In this document: one piece after another, positions 50,230-58,866 of the stretch
Position numbering within the stretch: the stretch's first letter is position 1
How the letters are laid out: each line of letters begins with the position of its first letter
From: CAZKCI01 sp964584165
Lineage (GTDB): Bacteria > Auribacterota > Erginobacteria > Erginobacterales > CAZKCI01
Direction of reading: 5' to 3'
DNA: 64,000 nt
NCBI GenBank assembly: GCA_964584165.1
Contig: CAZOYW010000002.1
Location: 62,001 to 126,000 of the forward strand
Notes under the pieces: model-generated
Database searches by the model: none
What the model saw: only the letters and a program-made list of their open reading frames with translations
Told to the model about the DNA's origin: nothing
Position numbers and translations under genes: made by a program

Positions 50230-50441
50230 GAGTATTTGCCGAGGAATATCCCCGTCACCGCTTCCCGGGTAAGCGTGAACTCGTGGACGTGCTTCTGAAA
50301 GGCGTGGTGGCGGAGGCCGCTGAACTGGAGGATGAGAAAGGCGTCGGCGGCGAAGAGGAGCGAGATTGTCTCCTCGGTCGACGGGGAATGAGGCGGGCAG
50401 CCCTTCCCGCCGTCGGATAGTTCCCCGCGCGATACGGCCAC
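50223..50441 (-). CDS. Possible small hypothetical protein
   Basis: The minus frame encodes about 72 residues from GTG 50441, ending in ADAFLILQFSGLRHHAFQKH, then VHEFTLTREAVTGIFLGKYSS. Composition (hydrophobic, His-rich, few Arg/Gly/Pro) is unlike the antisense shadow frames elsewhere, so it may be real. I do not recognise a family. The start is uncertain and lies close to the divergent leuS promoter. Its stop is in the inverted repeat. Confidence 0.4.
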   Translation of the reverse strand: MAVSRGELSDGGKGCPPHSPSTEETISLLFAADAFLILQFSGLRHHAFQKHVHEFTLTREAVTGIFLGKYSS

Positions 50442-50448
50442 TCCGCCG

Positions 50449-50476
50449 TTGAATACCCCCCGCGAAGTGCTATCAT
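50449..50476 (+). promoter_or_regulatory. Leaderless-type promoter of leuS
   Basis: TTGAAT (50449-50454), 16-nt spacer, TATCAT (50471-50476). Only 12 nt remain to the ATG at 50489, with no Shine-Dalgarno. Confidence 0.6.
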
Positions 50477-50488
50477 ACCAGTCCGCCC

Positions 50489-53077
50489 ATGAAAGACTAC
50501 GACTTCGCATCCATCGAGAAGAAATGGCGCGCCCGTTGGGGCGAGATCGGCCTTTTCCGGACCGATCTCTCCCGGGCGGAGAAGAAGTTCTACTGCCTGA
50601 TGATGTTCCCCTATCCCTCGGCCGCCCTCCACGTCGGCCACGGGCGGAACTACATCATCGGGGACGCCGTCGCCCGCTACCACATGATGAAAGGGTACAA
50701 CGTCCTCGCTCCGATGGGCTGGGACTCCTTCGGCCTCCCGGCCGAGAACGCCGCCATCAAGTCCGGCGTCCATCCGGCCGACTCCACCGCCCGAAACATC
50801 GCCACCATGCACCGGCAGATGGGGGAGTGGGGGGTGGGCTACGACTGGGACCGGGAGATCTCCGCCTGTTCGCCCGAGTATTACCGCTGGACCCAGTGGC
50901 TCTTCCTCCATTTTTTCGACCGGGGGCTCGCCTATAAAAAGAAGGCTCTTGTCAACTGGTGCCCCTCCTGCTCCACGTCGCTCGCCAACGAGCAGGTGAT
51001 CGACGGGAAGTGCGAGCGTTGCCGTTCGACGGTGGAGAAGAAGAACCTCGAGCAGTGGTTCTTCCGGATCACCGCCTACGCCCAGAGGTTGCTCGACGAT
51101 CTGAAGACGCTCGACGGCTGGCCGGAGCGGGTCAAGACGATGCAGGAAAACTGGATCGGCCGCTCCGAGGGGGCGGAGGTCGACTTCCGGATCAAGGGGC
51201 ACCGCCGGGCGCTCCGCATCTTCACCACCCGCCCCGACACCCTCTGGGGGGCGACCTTCATGGTCATGGCTCCGGAGCACCCCCTCCTCGACGAGATCGC
51301 CTCCCCCGAGCAGCGGGGTAAGATCCTCTCCTACCGGGAGGAAGTCGGACGGGAGTCGGAGATCGAGCGGGCGGCGGTGGACAAGGAGAAGACCGGAGTC
51401 TTCACCGGGGCCTGGGCGGTCAACCCGGTGAATGGCGAGGAGATCCCGATCTGGGCCGCCGACTACGTGATGATGACCTACGGGACGGGCGCGATCATGG
51501 CCGTCCCCGCCCACGACCGGAGGGACTTCGACTTCGCCCGGACCCACGGCCTTTCGGTGCGGGTGGTCATCGCCCCCCCCGGCTGGGACGGCGGAGAGCT
51601 CTCCGCCGCCTACGAGGACGTGGACGCGGGGACGATGGTCGCCTCCGGGGTTTTCGACGGCACCCCAGCCCGGGAAGGAAAGGGGAAGGTCACCGAGTGG
51701 CTCGCGGAGAAGAAACTTGGTCGCGCGGTCGTCCACTACCGCCTGCGCGACTGGCTCCTCTCCCGCCAGCGCTACTGGGGAGCGCCCATCCCCATCGTCT
51801 ACTGCGAGGAGTGCGGGGCGGTGCCCGTTCCCGTCCGGGACCTCCCCGTCCTGCTCCCCCGGGAGGTGAACTTCGTCCCTACCGGCCAGTCCCCGCTCGC
51901 TCTCTCCGAGGAGTTCAAGCGCACGACCTGTCCGGAATGCGGAGGGGCGGCCGTCCGGGAGACCGACACCATGGACACCTTCGTCGACTCCTCCTGGTAT
52001 TTCCTCCGCTATCTCACCCCCCGGGACAACACCCAGCCCTTCGACACCGATCTCTGCAACCTCTGGCTCCCCGTGGACCAGTATATCGGCGGGGTGGAGC
52101 ACGCGACGATGCACCTGATCTACGCCCGCTTCTTCACCAAGGTCCTTTTCGATTCCGGTCTCCTGGGGTTTTCCGAGCCGTTCCGGAAGCTCTTCACCCA
52201 GGGGATGATCTGCAAGGAGGCCTACTACTCCCAGGGGAAGGGGTATCTCTCCCCGGACCAGGTCCGCTTCGAGAACGGGAAGGCCGTGGACGCCGCCTCC
52301 GGCGCGCCGGTGGAAGCGCGGCTGGAGAAGATGTCGAAGTCGCGGCTCAACGTCGTCCCCCCGGACCGGCTCATCGCCGAGCACGGGGCCGATGCGGTCC
52401 GCCTCTACACCCTCTTCATCGGCCCGCCGGAGAAGGACGCCGAGTGGAACGATCAGGCGATGGAGGGAGCCTCCCGCTTCCTGAAGCGCCTCTGGAAGAA
52501 GGTGCAGGAGACGGCCCCCGCGCTGGCCGGCCTCGACCGGACGCCGGTCGACCGTTCGGCGCTGAACGCCGCCGAAAAGGCGCTCTTCCGCAAGACCCAC
52601 CAGACGATCGACAAGGTGAGCCGCGACATGGAGGGCGCCTTCCACTTCAACACGGCGATCGCCTCGGTGATGGAGCTCGTCAACGAGGCCTACTCCACCA
52701 CCCCGGAAGCGGGGCGCGCGACCGGCCTTAAAGTCATGCGGGAGGCGCTGGAGGCGGCGGTTCTCTGCCTCGCTCCCTTCGTCCCCCACGTCTGCGAGGA
52801 GCTCTGGCGGGATCTCGGCCACGCTGAGTCGGTCTTCCGTTCCGCCTGGCCCGAGGCCGACCGCTCCGCCCTTATCGCCGAGGAGGTGGAGCTGGCGGTC
52901 CAGGTCAACGGGAAGGTGCGCGGCCGCGTCACCGTCCCCGCCGATCTCGACGAGGAGTCGGTCCGGGAGCGGGCGCTTTCGGACGAGCGGGTGAAGCCCT
53001 TCCTCGAGGGCGCGGTGGCGAAGGTGGTCGTCGTCCCCGGCCGCCTGGTCAACATCGTCGTCCGTCCGCGCGCCTGA
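50489..53077 (+). CDS. leuS: Leucyl-tRNA synthetase
   Basis: The 862-residue class I enzyme has the HIGH-like PYPSAALHVGHGRNY, the zinc-like CPSCSTS...CERC insert, the editing domain with FTTRPDTLWGATFMVMAPEH, the second zinc cysteines, YIGGVEHATMHLIYARF, and the KMSKS loop as KMSKSR. It charges tRNA-Leu and edits mischarged tRNA. Full length for bacterial LeuS. Confidence 0.98.
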   Translation: MKDYDFASIEKKWRARWGEIGLFRTDLSRAEKKFYCLMMFPYPSAALHVGHGRNYIIGDAVARYHMMKGYNVLAPMGWDSFGLPAENAAIKSGVHPADSTARNIATMHRQMGEWGVGYDWDREISACSPEYYRWTQWLFLHFFDRGLAYKKKALVNWCPSCSTSLANEQVIDGKCERCRSTVEKKNLEQWFFRITAYAQRLLDDLKTLDGWPERVKTMQENWIGRSEGAEVDFRIKGHRRALRIFTTRPDTLWGATFMVMAPEHPLLDEIASPEQRGKILSYREEVGRESEIERAAVDKEKTGVFTGAWAVNPVNGEEIPIWAADYVMMTYGTGAIMAVPAHDRRDFDFARTHGLSVRVVIAPPGWDGGELSAAYEDVDAGTMVASGVFDGTPAREGKGKVTEWLAEKKLGRAVVHYRLRDWLLSRQRYWGAPIPIVYCEECGAVPVPVRDLPVLLPREVNFVPTGQSPLALSEEFKRTTCPECGGAAVRETDTMDTFVDSSWYFLRYLTPRDNTQPFDTDLCNLWLPVDQYIGGVEHATMHLIYARFFTKVLFDSGLLGFSEPFRKLFTQGMICKEAYYSQGKGYLSPDQVRFENGKAVDAASGAPVEARLEKMSKSRLNVVPPDRLIAEHGADAVRLYTLFIGPPEKDAEWNDQAMEGASRFLKRLWKKVQETAPALAGLDRTPVDRSALNAAEKALFRKTHQTIDKVSRDMEGAFHFNTAIASVMELVNEAYSTTPEAGRATGLKVMREALEAAVLCLAPFVPHVCEELWRDLGHAESVFRSAWPEADRSALIAEEVELAVQVNGKVRGRVTVPADLDEESVRERALSDERVKPFLEGAVAKVVVVPGRLVNIVVRPRA

Positions 53078-53114
53078 CCGGCCCGATCATTCGCGCAACG
53101 GGAGGAGAGCGCCC

Positions 53115-53432
53115 ATGGCCGCGCCCGAGAGATCGTTCCCCTGCGTCCGGAGCGCCCTCTCCGCTCTCCGCCGGCGGCTCGGCGCGCTGACCGGCCGGCT
53201 CCTCTCCCTGACCCGACTCGACCGGCTCACCCTGAAGGAGCGCTGGCTCGTGATCGGCCTCCTCGCCGCCCTCCTCTGGGGTCTGCTCGGCCTCGCCTGG
53301 GAGAAGCTTCAGCGCGCGCGGCGCCCAGCGGCCGATCCGGCCGGACTCTATGAGGAGCTGCGCCGAGCCCTCCCCGAGGGCGAAGTGGTGCCGGGGGGGA
53401 GGGGGGAAAATGAGGTTACTAGAGGTTACTAA
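53115..53432 (+). CDS. Small single-pass membrane protein, hypothetical
   Basis: The 105-residue protein has a basic N-terminal third and one clear membrane helix (LVIGLLAALLWGLLGLAW, about residues 46-63), then a charged tail. ATG follows GGGAGGAG. The last residues (NEVTRGY) and the stop are encoded by the GGTTACTA decamer repeat. Topology suggests N-terminus inside. No family recognised; it lies between leuS and the M50 protease gene on the same strand. Confidence 0.6.
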   Translation: MAAPERSFPCVRSALSALRRRLGALTGRLLSLTRLDRLTLKERWLVIGLLAALLWGLLGLAWEKLQRARRPAADPAGLYEELRRALPEGEVVPGGRGENEVTRGY

Positions 53433-53461
53433 AGGTTACTAAAGGTTGCGAAGGGGTTGCG
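53412..53461 (+). repeat. 10-bp tandem repeat (AGGTTACTAA)
   Basis: Four to five units (GAGGTTACTA twice, AAGGTTACTA, AAGGTTGCGA, then a degenerate unit), the sister of 6186-6235. It provides the stop codon of the small membrane protein. Confidence 0.9.
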
Positions 53462-53490
53462 GAATAGCCCTGTCGTGTGGCTGTCGTGGA

Positions 53491-54588
53491 ATGAAAAAAC
53501 CAGGCGCTGCCGAACTCTCGTCGCCCGATCTCCTCTGGGAACTGCCCCGCTTGGTCTCCGAGGTGATGGAGATATCCGACCGGGGTTACGAGGGTCCCTT
53601 TCTCGTTTTTTGGGGCGCGCTCCGGCTCCCCTCCGATCAGGCCTTCCGGATCATCCGCGAGAATACAGAGCCCTTCGGCCTCCTCCCCTTCCTGGCCCGG
53701 GACGAGCGGGGGACGGCGCTCAAGTTCGCGCCGGGCCGGACGGAGCGCCGTCCCGAGCGCCCGCTCGTCCACCTCCTCCTCTTCCTGGCCACGGTCTTAA
53801 GCACGTTGCTCGTCGGCGCCGCCTTCCGGGAGGTCGGGCCGCGCGAGCTTGTGGCCCGCCCCCTCCTCATCCTCCGGGGCTGGCCCTTTTCCGCCGCCCT
53901 CCTCACCATCCTCCTCTGCCACGAATTCGCCCATTACCTCGTATCGCTGCGCCACGGTGTGAAGTCGTCGCTCCCCTACTTCATCCCCTTTCCGAACCTT
54001 TTCGGGACGATGGGGGCCCTGATCGTCAGCCGCTCGCCTTTCCCGGACCGGAAGAGCCTCTTCGACGTGGGGATCGCCGGACCGGCTGCCTCCTTCGTCC
54101 TCTCCGCCGCCGCCATTTTCGCCGGTCTCTCCGAGCTCAAGCTCGCTTCCGCGCCCTTGCCCCCGGAAGCGATCAGCTTCGGCGACTCCCTTCTCGCCCG
54201 GTTCATCTTCGGCCTGCGCTTCCCCCAGCTCGCCCCCGGCCAGGAGATCATGATCGGTCCGGTCTCCTTCGCCGGCTGGGTGGGGCTTCTGGTCACGGCG
54301 ATCAACCTTTCCCCCATCGGCCAGCTCGACGGCGGCCATGTCGCCTATGCCGTCTTCGGGAGGAGGCATCCCCTGGTCGGCCGAATCTTCGTCGGGGTCC
54401 TGGTCCTGCTCGGCCTCGTCTTCTGGGAAGGCTGGCTCGTCTGGGTCTTGATCATCCTGCTCATGGGTATCCGCCATCCTCCGCCGCTCGACGATCTCAC
54501 GCCCCTCGATAACCGCCGGAGGGTCCTGGCCGTCCTGGTCCTCCTGATCCTCGTTCTCTCCTTCGTCCCCGCCCCGATCACGGGTTGA
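53491..54588 (+). CDS. M50 family site-2-type membrane metalloprotease
   Basis: The 365-residue protein has six or more membrane helices with the zinc motif HEFAH (LLCHEFAHYL) in a helix and the second aspartate in GQLDGGHVAYA. These are the two signatures of site-2 proteases. The PFPNLFGTMGALI segment between them is typical of the Arabidopsis EGY-like/bacterial M50 group. The N-terminal ~90 residues form a cytoplasmic domain. It may cleave membrane-bound regulators; the target is unknown. Confidence 0.9.
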   Translation: MKKPGAAELSSPDLLWELPRLVSEVMEISDRGYEGPFLVFWGALRLPSDQAFRIIRENTEPFGLLPFLARDERGTALKFAPGRTERRPERPLVHLLLFLATVLSTLLVGAAFREVGPRELVARPLLILRGWPFSAALLTILLCHEFAHYLVSLRHGVKSSLPYFIPFPNLFGTMGALIVSRSPFPDRKSLFDVGIAGPAASFVLSAAAIFAGLSELKLASAPLPPEAISFGDSLLARFIFGLRFPQLAPGQEIMIGPVSFAGWVGLLVTAINLSPIGQLDGGHVAYAVFGRRHPLVGRIFVGVLVLLGLVFWEGWLVWVLIILLMGIRHPPPLDDLTPLDNRRRVLAVLVLLILVLSFVPAPITG

Positions 54589-55113
54589 TCGCATTACCCG
54601 GGGTTGCGCCTTGNNNNNNNNNNNNNNNNNNNNNNNNNNNNNNNNNNNNNNNNNNNNNNNNNNNNNNNNNNNNNNNNNNNNNNNNNNNNNNNNNNNNNNN
54701 NNNNNNNNNNNNNCCTTGGGGCGCAACCCTGGGCTATGAGACGCAACCCCTTCGGGGTTGGGATCGTCCTGACGCCCGTGATGTCCCAGGGTAGCGCCTT
54801 GCGGCGCAACCCTGGGCTAGGGGACACAACCCCTTCGGGGTTGGGATCGTCGTGACGCCCGTGATGTCCCAGGGTAGCGCCTTGGGGCGCAACCCTGGGC
54901 TATGAGACGCAACCCCTTCGGGGTTGTCTCGCCGGCCTCGCCTCGTCATTCGCCGGGGGAATCCCAACGGGATTCCGTCATAGCAGCCCGGGGTTGCGCC
55001 CCAAGGCGCTACCCCGGGTAAACGGCGGCAATATCCCTCTCAACCCCGAAGGGGTTGTGTCAATCGGGTTGTCGACCGTTCGACGGGCGACAACCCCGTC
55101 GGGGGGCCTTCCC
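54589..55113. repeat. 83-bp tandem repeat array of two hairpins, with a 100-N scaffold gap
   Basis: To the right of the gap (54614-54713) copies start at 54714, 54797 and 54880, giving an exact 83-bp period for more than two units. Each unit has a CCCAGGGTAGCGCC/GGCGCAACCCTGGG hairpin and an AACCCC-TTC-GGGGTT hairpin. More single copies continue to 55110, some inverted (54988-55020). The left flank of the gap shows an inverted copy, so the array has probably been collapsed by the assembler. No gene lies here. Confidence 0.92.
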
Positions 55114-56064
55114 CTATTCCCTGTGTTCCGTCAGGGCCAGGTAGGCCACCACGCCGGAGTTGATGGCGTAGAGGACGGGGTAAGAGAGCCAGATGACGTA
55201 GATCACGAGGAGGGAGAAGCCCGCGATCGTTCCGCTCAGGGTGAGGAGCGGCGAGGAGGCGGGGAGGGAGGAGGGCATGGGGAGGGCGGTCTCCAGGACG
55301 GGGGCCACCTTGTGGAAGAAGGGCGGGATGTTCATGATCACCGTCCCGGGCGTGTCTCCCAGGATGGAAGCGGAGAGGGCGAAGAAGACCGAGAGGGCGC
55401 CCAGGAGGACGATGGTCGCGGCCGCGAAGTAGGCGGCGGTGAGGAAAAGGATGGTGAAGATATACCCCCAGAAGGTGAAGAAGCGTTTCCGGACCAGGGC
55501 GGTGAGCTCCTGGAAGGCGCGGCGGGCGGGGAGGTCCCGGTCGATGATGAGGGAGGGGAGGAGGAGGGTCCCGGCGAGAAGGGTGAGCACGCCGATCACG
55601 ATGAAGAGGGAGAGGAGGAACTGGGGCACGATCAGGAGCGACCAGATCAGGGAGCCGGCCGCGGGGAGGAGCCCGATCGAGATCAGGACAGCGAGGAGGA
55701 TCAGGCAGAGGAGGAGGAAGGAGAGGACGCTTAAGGGGGCGCGCAGGAGGCGGGGCCCGTAGCGGATCCCCCGGCGCAGGGAATAAGCGAGTTCGCCGCC
55801 CGCCTTCTCATGCAGGGCGAGCGCGGTGACGGGGCCGGAGAAGACGAGGAGGATGAGGTAGAAGGCGATCGCTCCCATCAGGTTGAGAAACCAGGGGAGG
55901 AAGGTGAGGGAGCCCTGGGCGAGATAGGCGAGAGTGGAGAAGGCGTAGGCGGCCAGGAGCGCGCAGAAGAGCCCTAAGGCCGTGATCGCGATCTGGCGGT
56001 AGTCGAAGGTCCGATAGACGACCCGGAGGAGGTCGGCATACGAAGACTGGCGTCTTGCCGGCAT
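55114..56064 (-). CDS. Polytopic membrane protein of unknown function
   Basis: The 316-residue protein has six to seven membrane helices with a basic cytoplasmic loop (SLRRGIRYGPRLLRAPLS) and a longer polar loop before the last helix. It resembles loosely the membrane-protein families encoded near DUF975/glycerophosphoryl diesterase membrane domains, without a clear match. It sits alone between the repeat array and a divergent Spy-like gene. Confidence 0.7.
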   Translation of the reverse strand: MPARRQSSYADLLRVVYRTFDYRQIAITALGLFCALLAAYAFSTLAYLAQGSLTFLPWFLNLMGAIAFYLILLVFSGPVTALALHEKAGGELAYSLRRGIRYGPRLLRAPLSVLSFLLLCLILLAVLISIGLLPAAGSLIWSLLIVPQFLLSLFIVIGVLTLLAGTLLLPSLIIDRDLPARRAFQELTALVRKRFFTFWGYIFTILFLTAAYFAAATIVLLGALSVFFALSASILGDTPGTVIMNIPPFFHKVAPVLETALPMPSSLPASSPLLTLSGTIAGFSLLVIYVIWLSYPVLYAINSGVVAYLALTEHRE

Positions 56065-56154
56065 GGTCGATTAAACCTTGTCCGATTATTCCTGTTTAAT
56101 CAGTGAAAGTAAACCGAAGATGCCGGGCCTGACCAACCCCGGGGAGGTGGCGAG

Positions 56155-56739
56155 ATGAAAAAGTGGATGTGCGTGGCGATGCTCGCGGTGTTCGCCGTAG
56201 CGGCGGCGTCGGCGGCCTCGGCCCAGGAGTCCGTCCGCTGGCCGAAGTTCTGGGAGAGGAAGAAGGCGGTCGAGGAGATGGCCCTCACGCCCGAGCAGGT
56301 CTCGGCGCTGGCGGCGATCGACGTCAAGTACGCCCAGAGCGCGATCGAGCTCCAGGCCAAGGCGAAGGTGGCCCAGTTGAAGTTCGACTACCTGATCAAG
56401 AAAGGTGATGGGGACGAGAAGGCCCTCTCCGATCTCATCGCCCAGATCGCCGACGCTCGCCGCGAGCAGACGGCGCTGGCCCTCCAGCGGATGGTCGAGG
56501 TCCGCAAGCTCCTCAATCCCGAGCAGTGGGAGAAGGTCTCCCGGATGATCGCCCGGCGGAGGGGAGAGAGGGACGGGAAAGGACCCCGGGGGAAGGGCAT
56601 GGGGATGAGGGGGGGCGATGAATCCGGGTATGGCCCGTCCGGTCCCGGCCGCGGTCCGGCCGCCTGCCCAATGATGGGCGCCGGCGCTCCGGCCGCCCCG
56701 GCCGTTCCGGCCGAAGGCGCGCCCCCGGCGGAGAAATAG
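56155..56739 (+). CDS. Spy/CpxP-like periplasmic protein
   Basis: The 194-residue protein has a signal peptide ending ASAASAQ (about residue 23), a helical LTPEQVSALAAIDVKYAQSA stretch (LTxxQ motif) and a second LNPEQWEKVSRMI copy. The Gly/Met-rich tail may bind metals. Spy/CpxP proteins are periplasmic chaperones or metal sensors. ATG is preceded by GGAGGTGGCGAG. The promoter was not identified. Confidence 0.8.
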   Translation: MKKWMCVAMLAVFAVAAASAASAQESVRWPKFWERKKAVEEMALTPEQVSALAAIDVKYAQSAIELQAKAKVAQLKFDYLIKKGDGDEKALSDLIAQIADARREQTALALQRMVEVRKLLNPEQWEKVSRMIARRRGERDGKGPRGKGMGMRGGDESGYGPSGPGRGPAACPMMGAGAPAAPAVPAEGAPPAEK

Positions 56740-56763
56740 GCTCTTTTTCGGAGAGCGGTAAGC

Positions 56764-56797
56764 GACGGGCTTCACGGCTTAAGCCGTGAAGCCCGTC
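56764..56797. repeat. Perfect loopless 34-bp palindrome
   Basis: GACGGGCTTCACGGCTT followed by its exact reverse complement, between the Spy-like gene and the converging hypothetical gene. Two smaller hairpins (GTCGGCTTTGCCGAC, CGCGGACCTGAAGGTCCGCG) follow it. Confidence 0.9.
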
Positions 56798-56854
56798 GGC
56801 TTTGCCGACCGGAGACCCCGCGGACCTGAAGGTCCGCGCGCGGATTCCGGCCGG

Positions 56855-57937
56855 TCAACCCGCGATCCTTCCGATGAGCTTGACCACCGGGCCGGCCAGG
56901 CGGACGAGGAAACCGTCGATCCCCTCCCGGGCGAACTCCTCGGGCGGGATCAGGACCACCGGGAGGAGGAGGTTCCAGGTGTAGAGGACGTCCGCGGGAA
57001 GGCGCCGGAGGCCGTCGGCGACCTTTCCGGCCACGCTCTGGCGCGCGCCGTTCCGGTCCTCGAGATAATCGGACATGGGGAGGGAGTCGCGGATGGAGAA
57101 ATACCAGGCTACGTCCAGGAAGACGCCGCCGAGCGGAGCCATCTCGGCGACGATGTCATCGAGCTCCCCGGCCAGGAGCTTCCGGTAGTAGGACTCCCTG
57201 GCCGGCCGGGTCTTCCCGCCCAGCTCCAGCCCGGCCCGGCAATGGCGGGGGGTGAAGGAGAGGGAGAAGGTGGGCTGCTCCATCTTCCGCCGGGAGGGGT
57301 CAGGGAGGAAGGCGACCCAGATATAGCCCGAGCTCTGGTTCACGCGGGAGATGGAGTCGAGCGTGAAGACGAACCCCTTCTCCCGCAGGGAGGGGAGGAG
57401 GGCGGGCGCCCAGACCTGGATCTTGGAGCGGAGGAGGGCGAGGTCGCGGAAATCCTGCGCCCGGATGCTCATGGTGTCCCGGGCCAGGCGGACCTGGGCG
57501 ACGGCCGGCCCGGCGGCCTTCTCCAGGCGGGACCAGTCGTCCGGCGAAAGCTTCGCCAGCTCGCCCTCGAGGTCTCGCCCTCCCGCGGCGCGGTAGAGGC
57601 CGTTCACCGACCCGACGAAGGCGGCGATCCGCTTCTGGATGAAGCCGGGGACGTAGCGGGACTCGGCGGCGAAGAAGGGGAGGAGCTCCCGGTGGAGGGA
57701 GAGGATCTTCTCCTTCTCCTCCCCGGTCGCCTTCCCCCGGGCGGAGAGGTCCTCCAGCCGCTCGGCGAGGTTCGTCTCGCCAGTCGGCGCGGTGGGGGCG
57801 AGGGAGCGGTCGATCAGGAGGTAGAGGGCCTGGCGGGCCGCCTCGCCGGCCGGCGACGATTGGGCGTAGCGGGCGAGGAGGAGGGCGGCGAGGAGGAGGT
57901 CGTCGACGCTGTTTCCCGGGGCCATGTCTCGACTCAC
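56855..57937 (-). CDS. Hypothetical protein
   Basis: The 360-residue protein (GTG 57937; ATG 57925 also possible) is mixed alpha/beta with no signal peptide. Notable stretches are FTLDSISRVNQSSGYIWVAF, followed by LPDPSRRKMEQPTF, suggesting a nucleotide- or ligand-binding domain. The final 20 residues are hydrophobic. It starts 3 nt after the L,D-transpeptidase stop, so they form one operon. I do not recognise the family. Confidence 0.65.
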   Translation of the reverse strand: MSRDMAPGNSVDDLLLAALLLARYAQSSPAGEAARQALYLLIDRSLAPTAPTGETNLAERLEDLSARGKATGEEKEKILSLHRELLPFFAAESRYVPGFIQKRIAAFVGSVNGLYRAAGGRDLEGELAKLSPDDWSRLEKAAGPAVAQVRLARDTMSIRAQDFRDLALLRSKIQVWAPALLPSLREKGFVFTLDSISRVNQSSGYIWVAFLPDPSRRKMEQPTFSLSFTPRHCRAGLELGGKTRPARESYYRKLLAGELDDIVAEMAPLGGVFLDVAWYFSIRDSLPMSDYLEDRNGARQSVAGKVADGLRRLPADVLYTWNLLLPVVLIPPEEFAREGIDGFLVRLAGPVVKLIGRIAG

Positions 57938-57940
57938 GGT

Positions 57941-58687
57941 CTAGGGGACGATCACGACCGGCGAGCCGATGGTCAGGAAATCGTAGATCTCCTCTTCCTG
58001 GGGATGGAGGACGCGAATGCAGCCGAAGGAGACGTCCTGCCCGATGTCGGCGGCGCTCCTGGTCCCGTGGATGCCGTAGGCGCCGGGCGGCGCCTTGAAC
58101 TCGATCCAGCGGGTGCCGAGCGGATACTCCGGGTTGTCCGCCTTGACGATCGTCCGGTGGTAGGGGTCGGTCCAGGGTGGGTTGACCATCTTGCGCAGGA
58201 CCGTGAACTCCCCTTCGGGGGTGCTGTCGTTCCTCCCCAGCGCCACGGAGTAGGAGGCGATTTCGGCTTCGTCCTTCCGGATGGAGATGGTCTTCAACGC
58301 CTTGCTCACCCGAGCGGAGAAGGGCCCCTCCAGCACGACGAGCTTCTGCCCCTTGCGGATCCGGTTAGGGTTCTCCAGGCCGTTCAGGCGGACCAGGAGG
58401 CCGGTCCCCACCTTGTGTTTGGCGGCGATGGCGCTCAGGGTGTCGCCCTCCTGCACCTCGTAAACGGTGCCGAGCTTTTTGATCTCCTCCCAGGCCGGTC
58501 CCTGGACCGCGGCGGGAACGCCCTCCGCGGCGGGGGATTGCGCCGCCGACCCTTCCCCGGGTGTAATGGCCGTTTCTTCGGCCGGGAGAGGTTCCGGCGG
58601 GGAGGGGGGGATCTCGGGTTGCCTCCGGGCGGCGCAGCCCAGGGCCAGGGCGGTGACCAGAACGCTCGCCAACAGCGTCCATCTCAT
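57941..58687 (-). CDS. LysM-containing L,D-transpeptidase lipoprotein
   Basis: From ATG 58687 (AAGGAGG 6 nt upstream) the protein has 248 residues: a lipobox (LALGC) near residue 18, a Pro/Glu linker, one LysM domain (YEVQEGDTLSAIAAKH) and a YkuD catalytic domain with HGT and the SFGCIRV cysteine. Such enzymes make 3-3 peptidoglycan cross-links or attach proteins to the wall in the periplasm. Upstream in-frame codons in 58690-58792 are less likely starts. Confidence 0.93.
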   Translation of the reverse strand: MRWTLLASVLVTALALGCAARRQPEIPPSPPEPLPAEETAITPGEGSAAQSPAAEGVPAAVQGPAWEEIKKLGTVYEVQEGDTLSAIAAKHKVGTGLLVRLNGLENPNRIRKGQKLVVLEGPFSARVSKALKTISIRKDEAEIASYSVALGRNDSTPEGEFTVLRKMVNPPWTDPYHRTIVKADNPEYPLGTRWIEFKAPPGAYGIHGTRSAADIGQDVSFGCIRVLHPQEEEIYDFLTIGSPVVIVP

Positions 58688-58798
58688 AAACGGCCTCCTT
58701 GGGGCATGGGGTGTGGTGTGCCGGAAAGCATGATAGGCCGGCCGCGGGCGGGAAGCAACCGGAAAGCGCCTATCCAAGTGCGCGGGACGCATTTGGAT

Positions 58799-58851
58799 AT
58801 GTGAAAAATATCACAATTGATCTTGACGGGGCGCGCCGGAGGGGGTATCTT
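58799..58851 (+). promoter_or_regulatory. Rex operator and sigma70 promoter of the rex-hydrogenase operon
   Basis: ATGTGAAAAATATCACAA (58799-58816) matches the Rex consensus TTGTGAANNNNTTCACAA at 12 of 14 fixed positions. It sits just before TTGACG (58823-58828), a 17-nt spacer and TATCTT (58846-58851). The start codon of rex is 15 nt further, so Rex binding would block its own operon when NADH is low. Confidence 0.75.
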
Positions 58852-58866
58852 GCACAATTCCGAACC

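Noticed and set aside
50255..52822. An 855-codon minus-strand frame opposite leuS
   Set aside because: Shadow of leuS: no domain, low-complexity composition, and leuS itself is certain. Only the short left end (50223-50441), which lies outside leuS, was kept as a possible small gene.
54714..54934. CRISPR-like array
   Set aside because: The whole 83-bp unit repeats, including what would be spacers; there are no unique spacers and no cas genes.
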